64,000 bases of DNA from Chitinophaga eiseniae (GTDB lineage: Bacteria; Bacteroidota; Bacteroidia; Chitinophagales; Chitinophagaceae), in contig NZ_FUWZ01000005.1 in the NCBI RefSeq assembly GCF_900167135.1, positions 195,003-259,002 of the forward strand, written 5' to 3'. Within the stretch, counting starts at the first letter, position 1, and every line of letters begins with the position of its first letter. Positions 19,375 through 28,858 of this stretch are shown one piece after another. Position numbers and translations under genes: made by a program. Below the pieces are notes generated by a model, which was given only the letters and a program-made list of their open reading frames with translations, was not told where the DNA came from and did not search any database.

Positions 19375-22260
19375 TTATGGATTTTCCTGTATTACTACTG
19401 CATTGATATACGAGAAATCGCCATTGGTGGAGACTGACGGAGAGTGTACGGACAACTTGATATTGCCGGATGCGTCTGGTATCACATTAGTGACTACTTC
19501 TTCGCGGGTGGTGTTGTCCGCTGCATCCTGCAACAGTTCCGGACCTCCGTTGACGCGCCATACGCCATACCTGGCGCCGCCGGCGCTGCTACTGCGGGAA
19601 GCATACAGTTTGATGGTATATGTCTTGCCCGGATTCAATCCTTTGATGAGCAGGTTGTCCATGCCGGTAGTGTACTTCAGGGCATAGTTGAACCAGAATG
19701 CTTTGAGCACGATATCTGGTACCACGCCGCTGTTGTTGTTAGTGGTGCTGCCGTCAGTATCGGAAGCCTGTGCCCCGGAGAAAGACGACCAGTAAGCTTT
19801 GGCATCGCTGACGTTGTCGATGGTCCAGTTGGTGACAGGATCTGTCATGGTTACCCGCTGACTGATGGTAGGATTATATACGTTGAACCAACCCGGTATC
19901 GGGGTGACAGGGTTCTTGCTGAAATGTACCCTCAGCGTTTTTTTGCCGTTGTTATTGGGGTATACTTTCACGGTGGCCTGGGTACTCAGTGTTTCGCCAG
20001 TAGTGGTGGTGCCGGATACCTGGTAGATAAAGGTGCCGTTGGTCAGCCCGGCGATGCTGGCGGTAGCGCTGCTGCTGTTGCTGATGGTGGTGGTGTTCGG
20101 TCCTGAAACCTGGCTCCACTGATAACTGCTCATCACAGCGCCATTAACAGGCACTGCGGTCAGCTGCATCGTGCTCAGTGCGGTGGTAGTATCGCGCAGG
20201 GTCAGCTGCGGGAGCACGGGCAAGGTACCCATAACACCGATATCGACCAGGCTTACATGCGCGAAAGTGCTTCCACTGCCTACACGCAGCACCAGGTCCA
20301 CAGAGTCCATGCCGGTGATGCCATTGAATGTAACGGCCCTGTTGTAGTCCGGGGTGCCGCTGAGATTATAGCGGGTATCCACTGACTGTGCCGTAGCCCA
20401 TGTCTCTTCGCCCAGCCTCGCCTGTAGCGTGCGCGGTGTGGCGTTGTCGTCGAGACGGGCGCCCCACAGTTTAATGTAATAAGTATTCGTCTTAACGAGC
20501 CCTTTCACACGCAGGGTGATACCATCCGGATTGATGGATGAATGCAGGAACATGTTATCATACAGCGCCTGGTAAGGATAGTCCCCTGCCGGCACGCTGA
20601 AGCCGTTGTAGTTGATGGATTTGGTGGCGGAAGAACCAAAGGTGCCTTGTGGTAATCCCAATAACTGAACACTCATCCTGGTGGCGGCGTTGGTGGTGGT
20701 CTTCAGCTGGGTGATAACGGCTTTGTCGGCAAAGCCGGTCACGCCGCCCATGCCATACCAGTTGTTCCAGTATTTGCCCCAGTTATCCGGCGCAGGGGTA
20801 GGCTTTCCGTCGGGGGTAGACCCGTTGAGGGTACTAATGCCATCGCCGCCAAGATCAACGAGCAGCCGGTAATTGTAATCGTCTACGCCGGGCACAGAGG
20901 GATTAGTCTTTTCGTCCAGCGTAGCGATATTGGAGTAAGGGGAAGAGGTACCATCTTTCAGTTCTGCCTTTACCCGGAAATATTGTTTGGCATTGTTAAA
21001 CCGGGGAAATGAACGTTTGACCACGTTGGCCTCCTGTTCAGTGGCAAACTGTGACCAGTTATTTTTGTCCAGCGAAGAATCGATGACATACCGCTTCACG
21101 CCTCTGACGGCCTGAAAATAATCGAGCCACCTGTCAAAAAGATTGTTGGCGATGAACTGGTTGCCGGCGCTGGTGAGGTGTATGCCGTCACCATTGTTGT
21201 AAACAGGCAGGATTGCACCTGCGGTGGTTGGATCAACAAGGTCTTTGAAGCCTTCCACATAGCGCTGTGGCCATAGAGATCTGATGCTGTCGGCCAGCTG
21301 GCGCAGCATACCCTGTTGTGCAACGGTATAGTTGGTGCGGGGTTGTGTGGTCTCAAAGAAAACAACGGCGCCTTTCGCCTGCGCCAGGGAATCGACCTTC
21401 TTCAGGTTGGCGATACTCTCGTTAACGGCTATACCGGCAGATGGATCGTTGGAGGGCAACGATACAAAAATGAAATCGGGGTTCAGGCTGATGGCTGTTT
21501 CTATATTATGTCCCAGGGTGCCGCCGTTTTGAACAGGCAGTATATCCTTGCTGCTATAGCCGGCAACCGCCAGGTTGTCCCAGGTGGCGTTATAGGTGTT
21601 GGCAACAAGCCAGGCGTTTATTTTGTCGCCGAGGCGGTCCGGGTAGTTGAGGCCATACCCCGCCAGCGTAGAAGAGCCGATACCCACCACTCTCGGGCTG
21701 AGGTATAACGTTTTGGCGTTGGTACCCCACCGTAGTATGAAAGCTTTACTGCCGCTTTCCAGGATGCCGGCTTTGGGCAGCACCGTTCCGGGAGGCGATG
21801 GTGTTCCTACATTGATATCGCTGCCGTCGAGGGAGAGGTCCACGCCTCCCAGCGCTTCGATGTATATCTTATCGTTCGCTTGCAGCGCAGGATAGAAGAC
21901 GATCTTGCCGCTTTGATCGTTTATGCCGACGCCGTTGGTATTGTTCCTGTATTGCAGCAGACCATTTCTAAGCACTTTGATGAAATAGTTGGCCAGCGCA
22001 GGATGTTGATAAACACTGTCACCCGCGGCAGGATACCCGGGCTCTCCCACCCGGAACTGGATGGTTTGCCCCAGCTTTCTGAAAAGTGTTTTGCCGTCAC
22101 CGGTGTTAAAGAGATAACCGTTAACATCTTTGGTTTTGTTTCTCAGTACCAGTTCTGCATTGAGAATTTTAATAGAGTCTTTTTCTATGCTGATAGGCGC
22201 CTGGGCGCGGGTAAACATTCCTGTTAACAGGAAAAGAACGGATAAAATAATTTTTTTCAT
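19375..22260 (-). CDS. Secreted multidomain SGNH/GDSL hydrolase (961 aa)
   Basis: Signal peptide MKKIILSVLFLLTGMFTRAQA. Residues 22-150 form an N-terminal module that is paralogous to the neighbouring 143-residue protein. The SGNH hydrolase domain follows at about 185-400: block I VVGIGSSTLAGYG (nucleophile Ser), block III-like SLPSND, and block V DGIHLTSAG with the catalytic Asp and His. Beyond about 400 are beta-sandwich modules with PKD/fibronectin-like text (YQWSQVSGPN) and two repeated carbohydrate-binding-like regions (TYYIKLWGARLD and TYTIKLYASRSS). The enzyme probably deacetylates or de-esterifies a polysaccharide outside the cell; the substrate is inference. It lies downstream of the 143-residue gene with an 11-base gap, so the two are cotranscribed. 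Confidence 0.85.
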   Translation of the reverse strand: MKKIILSVLFLLTGMFTRAQAPISIEKDSIKILNAELVLRNKTKDVNGYLFNTGDGKTLFRKLGQTIQFRVGEPGYPAAGDSVYQHPALANYFIKVLRNGLLQYRNNTNGVGINDQSGKIVFYPALQANDKIYIEALGGVDLSLDGSDINVGTPSPPGTVLPKAGILESGSKAFILRWGTNAKTLYLSPRVVGIGSSTLAGYGLNYPDRLGDKINAWLVANTYNATWDNLAVAGYSSKDILPVQNGGTLGHNIETAISLNPDFIFVSLPSNDPSAGIAVNESIANLKKVDSLAQAKGAVVFFETTQPRTNYTVAQQGMLRQLADSIRSLWPQRYVEGFKDLVDPTTAGAILPVYNNGDGIHLTSAGNQFIANNLFDRWLDYFQAVRGVKRYVIDSSLDKNNWSQFATEQEANVVKRSFPRFNNAKQYFRVKAELKDGTSSPYSNIATLDEKTNPSVPGVDDYNYRLLVDLGGDGISTLNGSTPDGKPTPAPDNWGKYWNNWYGMGGVTGFADKAVITQLKTTTNAATRMSVQLLGLPQGTFGSSATKSINYNGFSVPAGDYPYQALYDNMFLHSSINPDGITLRVKGLVKTNTYYIKLWGARLDDNATPRTLQARLGEETWATAQSVDTRYNLSGTPDYNRAVTFNGITGMDSVDLVLRVGSGSTFAHVSLVDIGVMGTLPVLPQLTLRDTTTALSTMQLTAVPVNGAVMSSYQWSQVSGPNTTTISNSSSATASIAGLTNGTFIYQVSGTTTTGETLSTQATVKVYPNNNGKKTLRVHFSKNPVTPIPGWFNVYNPTISQRVTMTDPVTNWTIDNVSDAKAYWSSFSGAQASDTDGSTTNNNSGVVPDIVLKAFWFNYALKYTTGMDNLLIKGLNPGKTYTIKLYASRSSSAGGARYGVWRVNGGPELLQDAADNTTREEVVTNVIPDASGNIKLSVHSPSVSTNGDFSYINAVVIQENP

Positions 22261-22271
22261 GGTAAAGGATT

Positions 22272-22703
22272 TTAATGTGCATTCACATGAACGATCGTAC
22301 TGAGCGCTTCTATATAAACGGTTTCCTGTGATACGAGCGCGGGGCGGAAGGTGATGCTGCCTGCCACCGTGTCAACAATCAGGGGGTGCTGAAGTAAACC
22401 GTTGCGCCATACTTTGATATTTTTCTGCTGAAAGTCGGGATGGGCGTACGTGCTGTCGCCTGCGGCCGGAAAGCCTGCATACCCGACGGTGAACTGAATA
22501 GCCTTGCCGGCTTTTCTGAAGGTGGTGGCGCCGTTGGACTGGTTGAACAGGAAGCCCTGCACTTGCCTGCTTTTGTTGCGGATAACCATTTCGCCACCGG
22601 TTACTTTTAATGAATCTCTTACAGCGCTGATGGCTGACTGGGCCTCCGCACGTGCGGATGACAATGCGGCACAAAGGAATAGCCCGGAAAAATAACGTAA
22701 CAT
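22272..22703 (-). CDS. Secreted short paralogue of the GDSL hydrolase N-terminal module
   Basis: 143 residues with a signal peptide (MLRYFSGLFLCAALSSARAEAQ). The mature part matches residues 22-145 of the downstream hydrolase in order and spacing: VIRNKSRQVQGFLFN versus VLRNKTKDVNGYLFN, FPAAGDSTYAHP versus YPAAGDSVYQHP, KVWRNGLLQ versus KVLRNGLLQ, and VYIEAL versus IYIEAL. It is a single module without a catalytic domain. It may be an adhesin or binding module. It heads the two-gene unit; the upstream 22.7-23.0 kb region is AT-rich and probably contains the promoter, though no consensus is clear. Confidence 0.75.
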   Translation of the reverse strand: MLRYFSGLFLCAALSSARAEAQSAISAVRDSLKVTGGEMVIRNKSRQVQGFLFNQSNGATTFRKAGKAIQFTVGYAGFPAAGDSTYAHPDFQQKNIKVWRNGLLQHPLIVDTVAGSITFRPALVSQETVYIEALSTIVHVNAH

Positions 22704-23271
22704 AATGCTTGCTTTAAATGAAAAATAAAGGGGCTGTTGGTAAATAGTATAGGTGTTTTGCTAAAGCTGCATGTGTTGAACTATATCTGTAGCAATCGCA
22801 ATTATATTGCTGGTATTTGGGTAACGAATCGTATAGGGACTACAGATAGGGTAACATTCTCAATACATTACCCGAATATACGTTTTTTTGTTGAAAGCTA
22901 TTATAAGATCTTTAAAAGAAGGAGGGATGCAGGAAAAATTGAAGTGAAGTATTTGCCTTTAAGATAATGTAAATTTAAACCGGAACAGACAAGGACATAG
23001 AGGCTGTAATGTTTATGCCAGGTAGCACACACAGTGTTGAATTCGATTTTATGCAAGACCTGCATACCCGTATAAATACCACCATCACAGGAATCTCTAA
23101 CAGCAACGGATTCCGTCGGGCGGGGGATTTTATATTAGTGTTCGGAAGTGTGGAAAGTATCGGCCATGATGATATGATATGCCTGAGAGTAGATACAAGT
23201 TGTATCATCATGGCGTATAGGAATGATGCGCTTATTTGCATGGATATTTGCGCTGTTGCCGCTTATAGCAC
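22704..23271. other. 568-base stretch without a supportable gene
   Basis: The left half (22704-22975) is AT-rich intergenic DNA that should hold the promoter of the minus-strand GDSL pair. The right half (23009-23275) contains an 88-codon plus-strand frame (start MFMPGSTHSVEFDFMQ) and an overlapping minus-strand frame of equal length. Neither shows a domain, signal peptide or convincing start signal. The plus frame ends 4 bases inside the next gene's stop and could be a small or decayed gene. I leave it uncalled. Confidence 0.4.
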
Positions 23272-24720
23272 CTAAAAATTATACCCCATCCTCACCTTAA
23301 TCGGGTCTGTCCTCGGCACATGCTGGCTGTATAAAAAGTCAAACAGCACCATCATGTTCCCTTTTAACTTACTGTTGATCTTATACTTTTTACTAAGACC
23401 GATAAGACCGCTGGGTGTCCAGGCCTGACCGATGCCTTCATTCGCTCCGGGGTAGTCGGGCTGGAAGTTCTGTTCGTAGCCGCCGTTGAGATAGAAAGTG
23501 CCTTTCAGTTTCCAGTCGATAAAGGAGCGGATACTGGCGCCCTGACCGCTGAAGTGGATATCGTTGAAACCGGTACCGAGGCCGAGCTTATAAGACGCGC
23601 CGATGCCTGCGCTGCCGTTTTTGTGGAACTTATAGGCTACCTGGCCGGCGAGGTCGCTGGTGGTGGGGAAGAATTTGGTGCTGCGCTGGAACTGTATGTT
23701 GCTGCCGAATTCCAGCCTTTGCAGGAAACTTTTTGTCTTCAGCTCTTTGGGTTTGAAGTTGGGCATATCGGCGGCGTTGTCCAGGTCGGGGAATTTGCTT
23801 TTCAGCTCGTTAATACGGCTGCGGGCTTCGGCCATCTGCTGACCGACAGCGGTGCCGGCATTGGGGCCGCCGCCCAGCCGTTGCTGGATCAGCTGTTCCA
23901 CTTGCGAGCGGGTTTGCAGTCCTGCGAGGTCCTGGGGGGAGGCGCTGCCGCCCTGCAGGTTGAAGAGGCTGGCCAGTTGCGAGTGTTTCTGCATGAAATC
24001 ATTAAAAGCGGGTACTTTTTTAATGATCTCCATGGCTTTCTGTTCTGCTTTCTTTTTATCCTTGAAGACTTCTTTATATTCTTTCAGCTGCTGTGCGTAG
24101 TAATAGGCTTCCTTGTTCATTTTCTGCAGGTCTTTGGTGAAGCCGGTGTATTGGGCCAGCTGTTCTTTCAGCTGTTGTTTACGCTCGCGTATAAACGATT
24201 TGATGGCTTCGGCCTGCTGCAGCTTGTCCTTGAGGGCGTCCATGGATTTGCTGGCGTTGCTCAGCTTGTCGGTGAGACCCTTGCTTTGTTTGAGCAGGTC
24301 GTTGGAACCTTTCAGGAAGGCGAGTGAGTTTTGAAGGCTGTCCAGGTAAGGGCCGCCGGGCTGGGAGAGAACGGACGGTACTTTTACTTTCCCCAGTTTG
24401 CCTTTGAGGCGTGCCTGTAGGTTGCCCAGCGAGTCGATGCTGCGGGTGAATATGTTTTTGGCCGCCAGGCTGTCTATTTTAGACAGCTTTTTCTGCATGG
24501 CCTGTTCTTCTTTCAGGAAGCGTTTGAGGGCTTTGTCGGTGCGCGTGGTCACCTGTTTATTGAGCTTGTCGGCTTTGCTTTTGGCGGTAGAAATAAATTT
24601 CTCGGGTACCTGTTGCACTTTGGCGGCCACACTGTCTTTTTTAGCCAGGATATCCTGCGCCAGTACGGGCTGCGCGGCGCAACAACCAAACAGGAATATG
24701 ATAGCGTGAAATAGTTTCAT
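23272..24720 (-). CDS. Coiled-coil, outer-membrane-associated protein of unknown function
   Basis: The start at 24720 is chosen because it places a good signal peptide (MKLFHAIIFLFGCCAAQPVLAQ) at the N-terminus; the frame is open 16 codons further up. 482 residues. Residues about 25-330 are Lys/Gln/Leu-rich with long heptad patterns (KFISTAKSKADKLNKQV, MQKKLSKIDSLAAKN), giving a long coiled coil. The last 140 residues are beta-strand rich (YKFHKNGSAGIGASYKLGLG) and the chain ends in ...RMGYNF. A final Phe is the usual mark of outer-membrane beta-barrels. The protein may bridge periplasm and outer membrane. No partner is visible; monocistronic. Confidence 0.7.
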   Translation of the reverse strand: MKLFHAIIFLFGCCAAQPVLAQDILAKKDSVAAKVQQVPEKFISTAKSKADKLNKQVTTRTDKALKRFLKEEQAMQKKLSKIDSLAAKNIFTRSIDSLGNLQARLKGKLGKVKVPSVLSQPGGPYLDSLQNSLAFLKGSNDLLKQSKGLTDKLSNASKSMDALKDKLQQAEAIKSFIRERKQQLKEQLAQYTGFTKDLQKMNKEAYYYAQQLKEYKEVFKDKKKAEQKAMEIIKKVPAFNDFMQKHSQLASLFNLQGGSASPQDLAGLQTRSQVEQLIQQRLGGGPNAGTAVGQQMAEARSRINELKSKFPDLDNAADMPNFKPKELKTKSFLQRLEFGSNIQFQRSTKFFPTTSDLAGQVAYKFHKNGSAGIGASYKLGLGTGFNDIHFSGQGASIRSFIDWKLKGTFYLNGGYEQNFQPDYPGANEGIGQAWTPSGLIGLSKKYKINSKLKGNMMVLFDFLYSQHVPRTDPIKVRMGYNF

Positions 24721-24796
24721 ATTATAGGTACGGGTTACAAAAATAGTCGGACTGCTATAGGACAGCAAGATAGCGATTATCCTTCAGATGCAGCAA

Positions 24797-24823
24797 AAAA
24801 ATCCCCGGCCGTTGAGACCGGGG
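24797..24823 (-). terminator. Terminator of nrdBA
   Basis: Stem CCCCGG (24803-24808) and CCGGGG (24818-24823). On the minus strand the stem is followed by ATTTTTT (24795-24801), 37 bases after the nrdA stop. Confidence 0.8.
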
Positions 24824-24859
24824 AGGTGATAATTATACTTATAAACCCTTTTACAAGTC

Positions 24860-27235
24860 TTAGGCGCTGCAGGTAACGCAACCTTCTTCCATGGTGCAGA
24901 CAGCTCCCTCAGGGATGTCGTCGATGGAAACGTCGCCGCCTTTGGCGATAACGGGCTGGATCTGCTGGCCGCCCTGTTTTTCAACGGTGAACTGTACCGC
25001 CTGGGTAGCTGCCTGTGTACGCAGGTAGTACATACCGGTTTTGAGGCCTTTTTTCCATGCGTAGAAGTGCATGGAGGTCAGCTTCGCGGCCGTAGGGGTG
25101 TCCACGAACAGGTTGAGGGATTGTGACTGGCAGATGAACGCGCCGCGGTCGGCCGCCATGTCAATCAGGCTGCGCTGTTTGATTTCCCACACTGTTTTGT
25201 ACAGTTCTTTGATGTTAGCCGGGATCTCGTTGATATTCTGGATGGAGCCGTTGGCAGAGATGATTTTTGTTTTCATGTCATTATCCCACAGGCCCAGTTC
25301 CACGAGGTCTTTCAGCAGGTGTTTGTTCACCACCACAAACTCACCGCTCAGTACGCGGCGGGTGTAGATGTTGGAGGTGTACGGCTCAAAGCACTCGTTG
25401 TTGCCCAGGATCTGGGAAGTAGAGGCTGTCGGCATCGGCGCCAGCAGGAGGGAGTTGCGGATACCATCTTTGATGATGGATTTTTTCAGCGAATCCCAGT
25501 CCCAGCGGGAAGACGGTGTTACGTCCCACATATCGAACTGCAGTATGCCTTTGGAGGCAGGAGAGCCGGGGAATGTTTCGTAGTGGCCGTCTTTCCTGGC
25601 GAGGTCGTTGGAAGCGGTAAGACCGGCGAAGTAGATGGTTTCAAATATTTCGCTGTTCAGTTTACGGGCTTCATCGCTTTCGAAAGGATAACGCATCAGG
25701 ATAAACGCATCGGCGAGGCCCTGCACGCCCAGGCCGATCGGGCGGTGACGCAGGTTGCTGCGTTCTGCCTCTTCTACCGGGTAGTAGTTGTAGTCGATGA
25801 TTTTGTTCAGGTTCAGCGTAGCCTGGTAGGTTACTTCAAACAGTTTCTGATGGTCAAACTGTCCTTCGTTCACGAAGCGGGGCAGCGCCAGGGAGGCGAG
25901 GTTACATACGGCCACTTCGTTGGCGTCGGTATATTCGATGATCTCGGTGCAGAGGTTGGAGCTCTTGATGGTGCCCAGGTTCTGCTGGTTGGACTTGCGG
26001 TTGGCAGAGTCTTTATACAGCAGGTACGGTGTACCGGTTTCTATCTGGGCGTCCAGGATGGCGAACCACAGGTCCTGTGCTTTCACGGTCCTGCGGGCGC
26101 GGTTTTCCTTTTCGTATTTTTCGTACAGGGCTTCAAATTCTTCGCCCCAGCATTCGTGCAGTCCGGGTGCTTCGTGCGGACAGAAGAGCGACCAGGTACC
26201 GTTGGATTCCACGCGTTTCATGAACAGGTCGGGCATCCAGAGGGCGTAGAAGAGGTCGCGGGCGCGCATTTCTTCTTTACCGTGGTTTTTACGCAGGTCC
26301 AGGAATTCGAAGATATCGGCATGCCATGGCTCCAGGTAGATAGCGAAAGCGCCTTTGCGTTTACCGCCGCCCTGGTCCACATAACGGGCAGTGTCGTTGA
26401 ATACACGCAGCATCGGGATGATACCGTTGGAGGTACCGTTAGTGCCGCTGATATAAGAACCGGTAGCCCGGATGTTGTGAATGCTAAGGCCGATACCGCC
26501 GGCGCTCTGAGAGATCTTGGCGGTCTGTTTCAGGGTGTCGTAGATACCTTCAATGCTGTCGTCCTGCATGGTGAGCAGGAAGCAGGAAGACATCTGCGGT
26601 TTCGGGGTGCCGGCGTTGAAGAGGGTAGGCGTGGCGTGTGTGAACCAGCGCTCGCTCATCAGGTTGTATGTTTTGATCGCAGACTCGATATCTTCTTTGT
26701 GGATACCTACAGACACGCGCATGAACATGTGCTGCGGGCGTTCCACCACTTTACCGTCTGTTTTCAGCAGGTAAGAGCGCTCCAGGGTTTTGAAACCGAA
26801 GTAGTCGAAGGCGAAGTCGCGGTCATAAATAATGTTGGAGTCCAGGATGTCTGCATTTTTCTCAATGATCTCCCAAACCTCGTCAGACAGCAGGGCTGCA
26901 TTCTTGCCGGTTTTAGGGTCAATGTAGTTGTACAGTTTGCACATCGTTTTGGAGAACGATTTTTCTGTATTCTTATGCAGGTTGCTTACAGCTATGCGGG
27001 AGGCCAGCAAGGCGTAATCAGGGTGTTTGGTGGTGAGGGACGCCGCCGTTTCAGCCGCCAGGTTGTCCAGCTCTGAAGTGGTTACGCCATCGTATAAACC
27101 CTGGATCACTTTCTTGGCCACGTCTATTGCGTCTACATATTCCGTATTAAAACCGTAGCACAGTTTTTCGATACGGGCGGTGATCTTGTCGAACTTCACC
27201 GCTTCTTTTCGTCCATCTCTCTTGATTACGAACAT
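24860..27235 (-). CDS. nrdA: Ribonucleoside-diphosphate reductase, alpha subunit (class Ia)
   Basis: 791 residues, normal family length. It reduces ribonucleoside diphosphates to deoxyribonucleotides for DNA synthesis. The N-terminus ([19 protein letters not shown]) is an ATP-cone allosteric domain. Core motifs include [19 protein letters not shown] (substrate/specificity region), SSNLCTEI with the active-site Cys, [10 protein letters not shown] with its redox partner Cys, and a [17 protein letters not shown] loop. The C-terminus [12 protein letters not shown] carries the mobile Cys pair that is re-reduced by thioredoxin. It is cotranscribed behind nrdB, with an AT-rich inverted repeat filling the 152-base gap. 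An overlapping 585-codon antisense frame is a codon-bias shadow. Confidence 0.97.
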   Translation of the reverse strand: MFVIKRDGRKEAVKFDKITARIEKLCYGFNTEYVDAIDVAKKVIQGLYDGVTTSELDNLAAETAASLTTKHPDYALLASRIAVSNLHKNTEKSFSKTMCKLYNYIDPKTGKNAALLSDEVWEIIEKNADILDSNIIYDRDFAFDYFGFKTLERSYLLKTDGKVVERPQHMFMRVSVGIHKEDIESAIKTYNLMSERWFTHATPTLFNAGTPKPQMSSCFLLTMQDDSIEGIYDTLKQTAKISQSAGGIGLSIHNIRATGSYISGTNGTSNGIIPMLRVFNDTARYVDQGGGKRKGAFAIYLEPWHADIFEFLDLRKNHGKEEMRARDLFYALWMPDLFMKRVESNGTWSLFCPHEAPGLHECWGEEFEALYEKYEKENRARRTVKAQDLWFAILDAQIETGTPYLLYKDSANRKSNQQNLGTIKSSNLCTEIIEYTDANEVAVCNLASLALPRFVNEGQFDHQKLFEVTYQATLNLNKIIDYNYYPVEEAERSNLRHRPIGLGVQGLADAFILMRYPFESDEARKLNSEIFETIYFAGLTASNDLARKDGHYETFPGSPASKGILQFDMWDVTPSSRWDWDSLKKSIIKDGIRNSLLLAPMPTASTSQILGNNECFEPYTSNIYTRRVLSGEFVVVNKHLLKDLVELGLWDNDMKTKIISANGSIQNINEIPANIKELYKTVWEIKQRSLIDMAADRGAFICQSQSLNLFVDTPTAAKLTSMHFYAWKKGLKTGMYYLRTQAATQAVQFTVEKQGGQQIQPVIAKGGDVSIDDIPEGAVCTMEEGCVTCSA

Positions 27236-27240
27236 GGGTT

Positions 27241-27385
27241 TGTGAATTTAAGAGGTTAGATAAATGATTTTGGAATTTTGAGATTTTTTGATTTTGAAAT
27301 TTTGTTAGTTTGGATATTTTAGAAATCTCCCTAAAATCAAAAAATCCGTAAATCAAAAAATCCGTAAATCAAAAAATCCCCAAAT
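27241..27385. repeat. AT-rich intra-operon inverted repeat (copy A)
   Basis: In the coding direction of nrdBA (minus strand) the element has three tandem copies of a 16-base unit GGATTTTTTGATTTAC, then a spacer, then the inverted complement AAAATCAAAAAATC and TTCCAAAATC close to the nrdA start. Copies with the same order occur at about 42.9 and 63.3 kb. It can form a long AU-rich hairpin in the mRNA. Confidence 0.8.
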
Positions 27386-27387
27386 GA

Positions 27388-28362
27388 TTAAAAGTCTTCT
27401 TCCAGGCTGAAGGTCTGCGCTTCTTTGCTGCCGCCCATTACGCCTGACTTCTGATAGTCACCCACACGTTTCTCAAAGAAATTGGTCTTGCCCTGCAATG
27501 AAATCATTTCCATGAAGTCAAAAGGATTGGACGCGTTGTATATTTTGCTGTAGCCCAGCTCAGACAGCCATCTGTCGGCCACAAACTCGATGTATTGTGA
27601 CATCAGGTCTGAGTTCATGCCGATAAGGGCCACCGGTAAGGCTTCAGTGATGAATTCTTTTTCATAGCTCACCGCATCACGGATGATAGTGTGTACCTGC
27701 TCTTCGCTCAGTTTGTTTTCCAGCATGCTGTACAACAGGCAGGCGAATTCGCAGTGCAGGCCTTCGTCACGGCTGATCAGCTCGTTGGAGAAGGTCAGGC
27801 CCGGCATCAGTCCTCTTTTCTTCAGCCAGAAGATAGAGCAGAAGCTGCCGCTGAAGAAGATGCCCTCTACCGCTGCAAAAGCCACCAGACGCTCCGCGAA
27901 AGTGCCGTTCTCGATCCAGCGCAGCGCCCATTCCGCTTTTTTCTTCACCGCAGGCACGGTGTCGATCGCGTGGAACAGACGGTCTTTCTCTGCCGGGTCC
28001 TTGATATAGGTATCAATCAGCAAAGCATATGTCTCAGAGTGGATATTTTCCATCATGATCTGGAAACCGTAAAAACAACGGGCTTCCGGGATCTGTACTT
28101 CACTCATGAAGTTCACCGCCAGGTTCTCGTTCACGATACCGTCGCTGGCAGCAAAAAATGCAAGTACATGGGATATAAAGTGGCGCTCACCGTCATTCAT
28201 GCTGGCCCAGTCTTTCATATCTGCGCTCAGGTCTATCTCTTCGGCCGTCCAAAAACTCGCTTCGTGTTTCTTATAATGCTCCCAAATCTTTGGATATTTG
28301 ATCGGCAATAAGACAAAACGGTCCTTGTTCTCTTTTAAAAGAATTTCATTCTCGTTACTCAT
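27388..28362 (-). CDS. nrdB: Ribonucleoside-diphosphate reductase, beta subunit (class Ia)
   Basis: 324 residues, typical of small NrdB. It houses the di-iron (or related) cofactor and tyrosyl radical that starts catalysis in NrdA. Metal-ligand motifs are visible in order: [12 protein letters not shown] (Asp), [16 protein letters not shown] giving E-x-x-H with a Tyr four residues after the His in the position of the E. coli radical Tyr122, and then [19 protein letters not shown] and [10 protein letters not shown] (Glu and E-x-x-H). The C-terminal tail (QTFSLEEDF) is the acidic peptide that docks to NrdA. It is the first gene of the nrdB-nrdA unit. The upstream region holds DnaA-box-like sites. 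Confidence 0.97.
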   Translation of the reverse strand: MSNENEILLKENKDRFVLLPIKYPKIWEHYKKHEASFWTAEEIDLSADMKDWASMNDGERHFISHVLAFFAASDGIVNENLAVNFMSEVQIPEARCFYGFQIMMENIHSETYALLIDTYIKDPAEKDRLFHAIDTVPAVKKKAEWALRWIENGTFAERLVAFAAVEGIFFSGSFCSIFWLKKRGLMPGLTFSNELISRDEGLHCEFACLLYSMLENKLSEEQVHTIIRDAVSYEKEFITEALPVALIGMNSDLMSQYIEFVADRWLSELGYSKIYNASNPFDFMEMISLQGKTNFFEKRVGDYQKSGVMGGSKEAQTFSLEEDF

Positions 28363-28858
28363 AATAATATTTTTTTATTCGGGTCGCGGTTTTTCGGTCT
28401 TTCCTATTTGGGGTTGGTATACTGAAAATTTCGCATATCTCACATTTACTACCCACCTGCTTCCAGCATCAATATCCTAAAACACATTACGTCCGGGATT
28501 ACAAATGTAAGGAACGACATTAGCGAGGGCTGTTTTAGTTTTCAACAGGTGTGGAAAAACAATGTGAACATTGTTGGAATGTAGTGACAGCGCATGTTTC
28601 ACGGGTATGTGGATAACGCTGGGTATAACAAATTTTTTTCATGAAAAAAGGATGACATTTTGTGCGATCAACGAATGAAAATCCGCTGAAACTTCCTCCC
28701 CGGGCACCATCAGTTATATACACAAAAATATTATGAATCGGCTAAAACAATGATGATCAGTGATAAAAAAGCCGCTGGCAAATTTTTGTTAAATTGAATA
28801 CCGGAATATATTATCATAAGGATTAATTTTTCATATTTACGGCTGATCAACTATACAT
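28363..28858. promoter_or_regulatory. Divergent intergenic region with DnaA-box-like sites and an 18-bp palindrome
   Basis: 496 bases between minus-strand nrdB and the plus-strand ABC gene. It contains TGTGGATAA (28608-28616, exact complement of the TTATCCACA DnaA box), TGTGGAAAA (28550-28558, one mismatch), and ATATACACA (28716-28724, one mismatch to TTATACACA). A perfect palindrome AACAATGTGAACATTGTT lies at 28558-28575. The right 120 bases are AT-rich. No coding frame is supportable. It may carry both promoters; no Bacteroidota -7/-33 pair is clear. Confidence 0.5.

Noticed and set aside
25319-27076. 585-codon plus-strand open frame opposite nrdA
   Set aside because: Val/Phe/Gly/Gln-rich text typical of an antisense shadow; nrdA is certain on the other strand.
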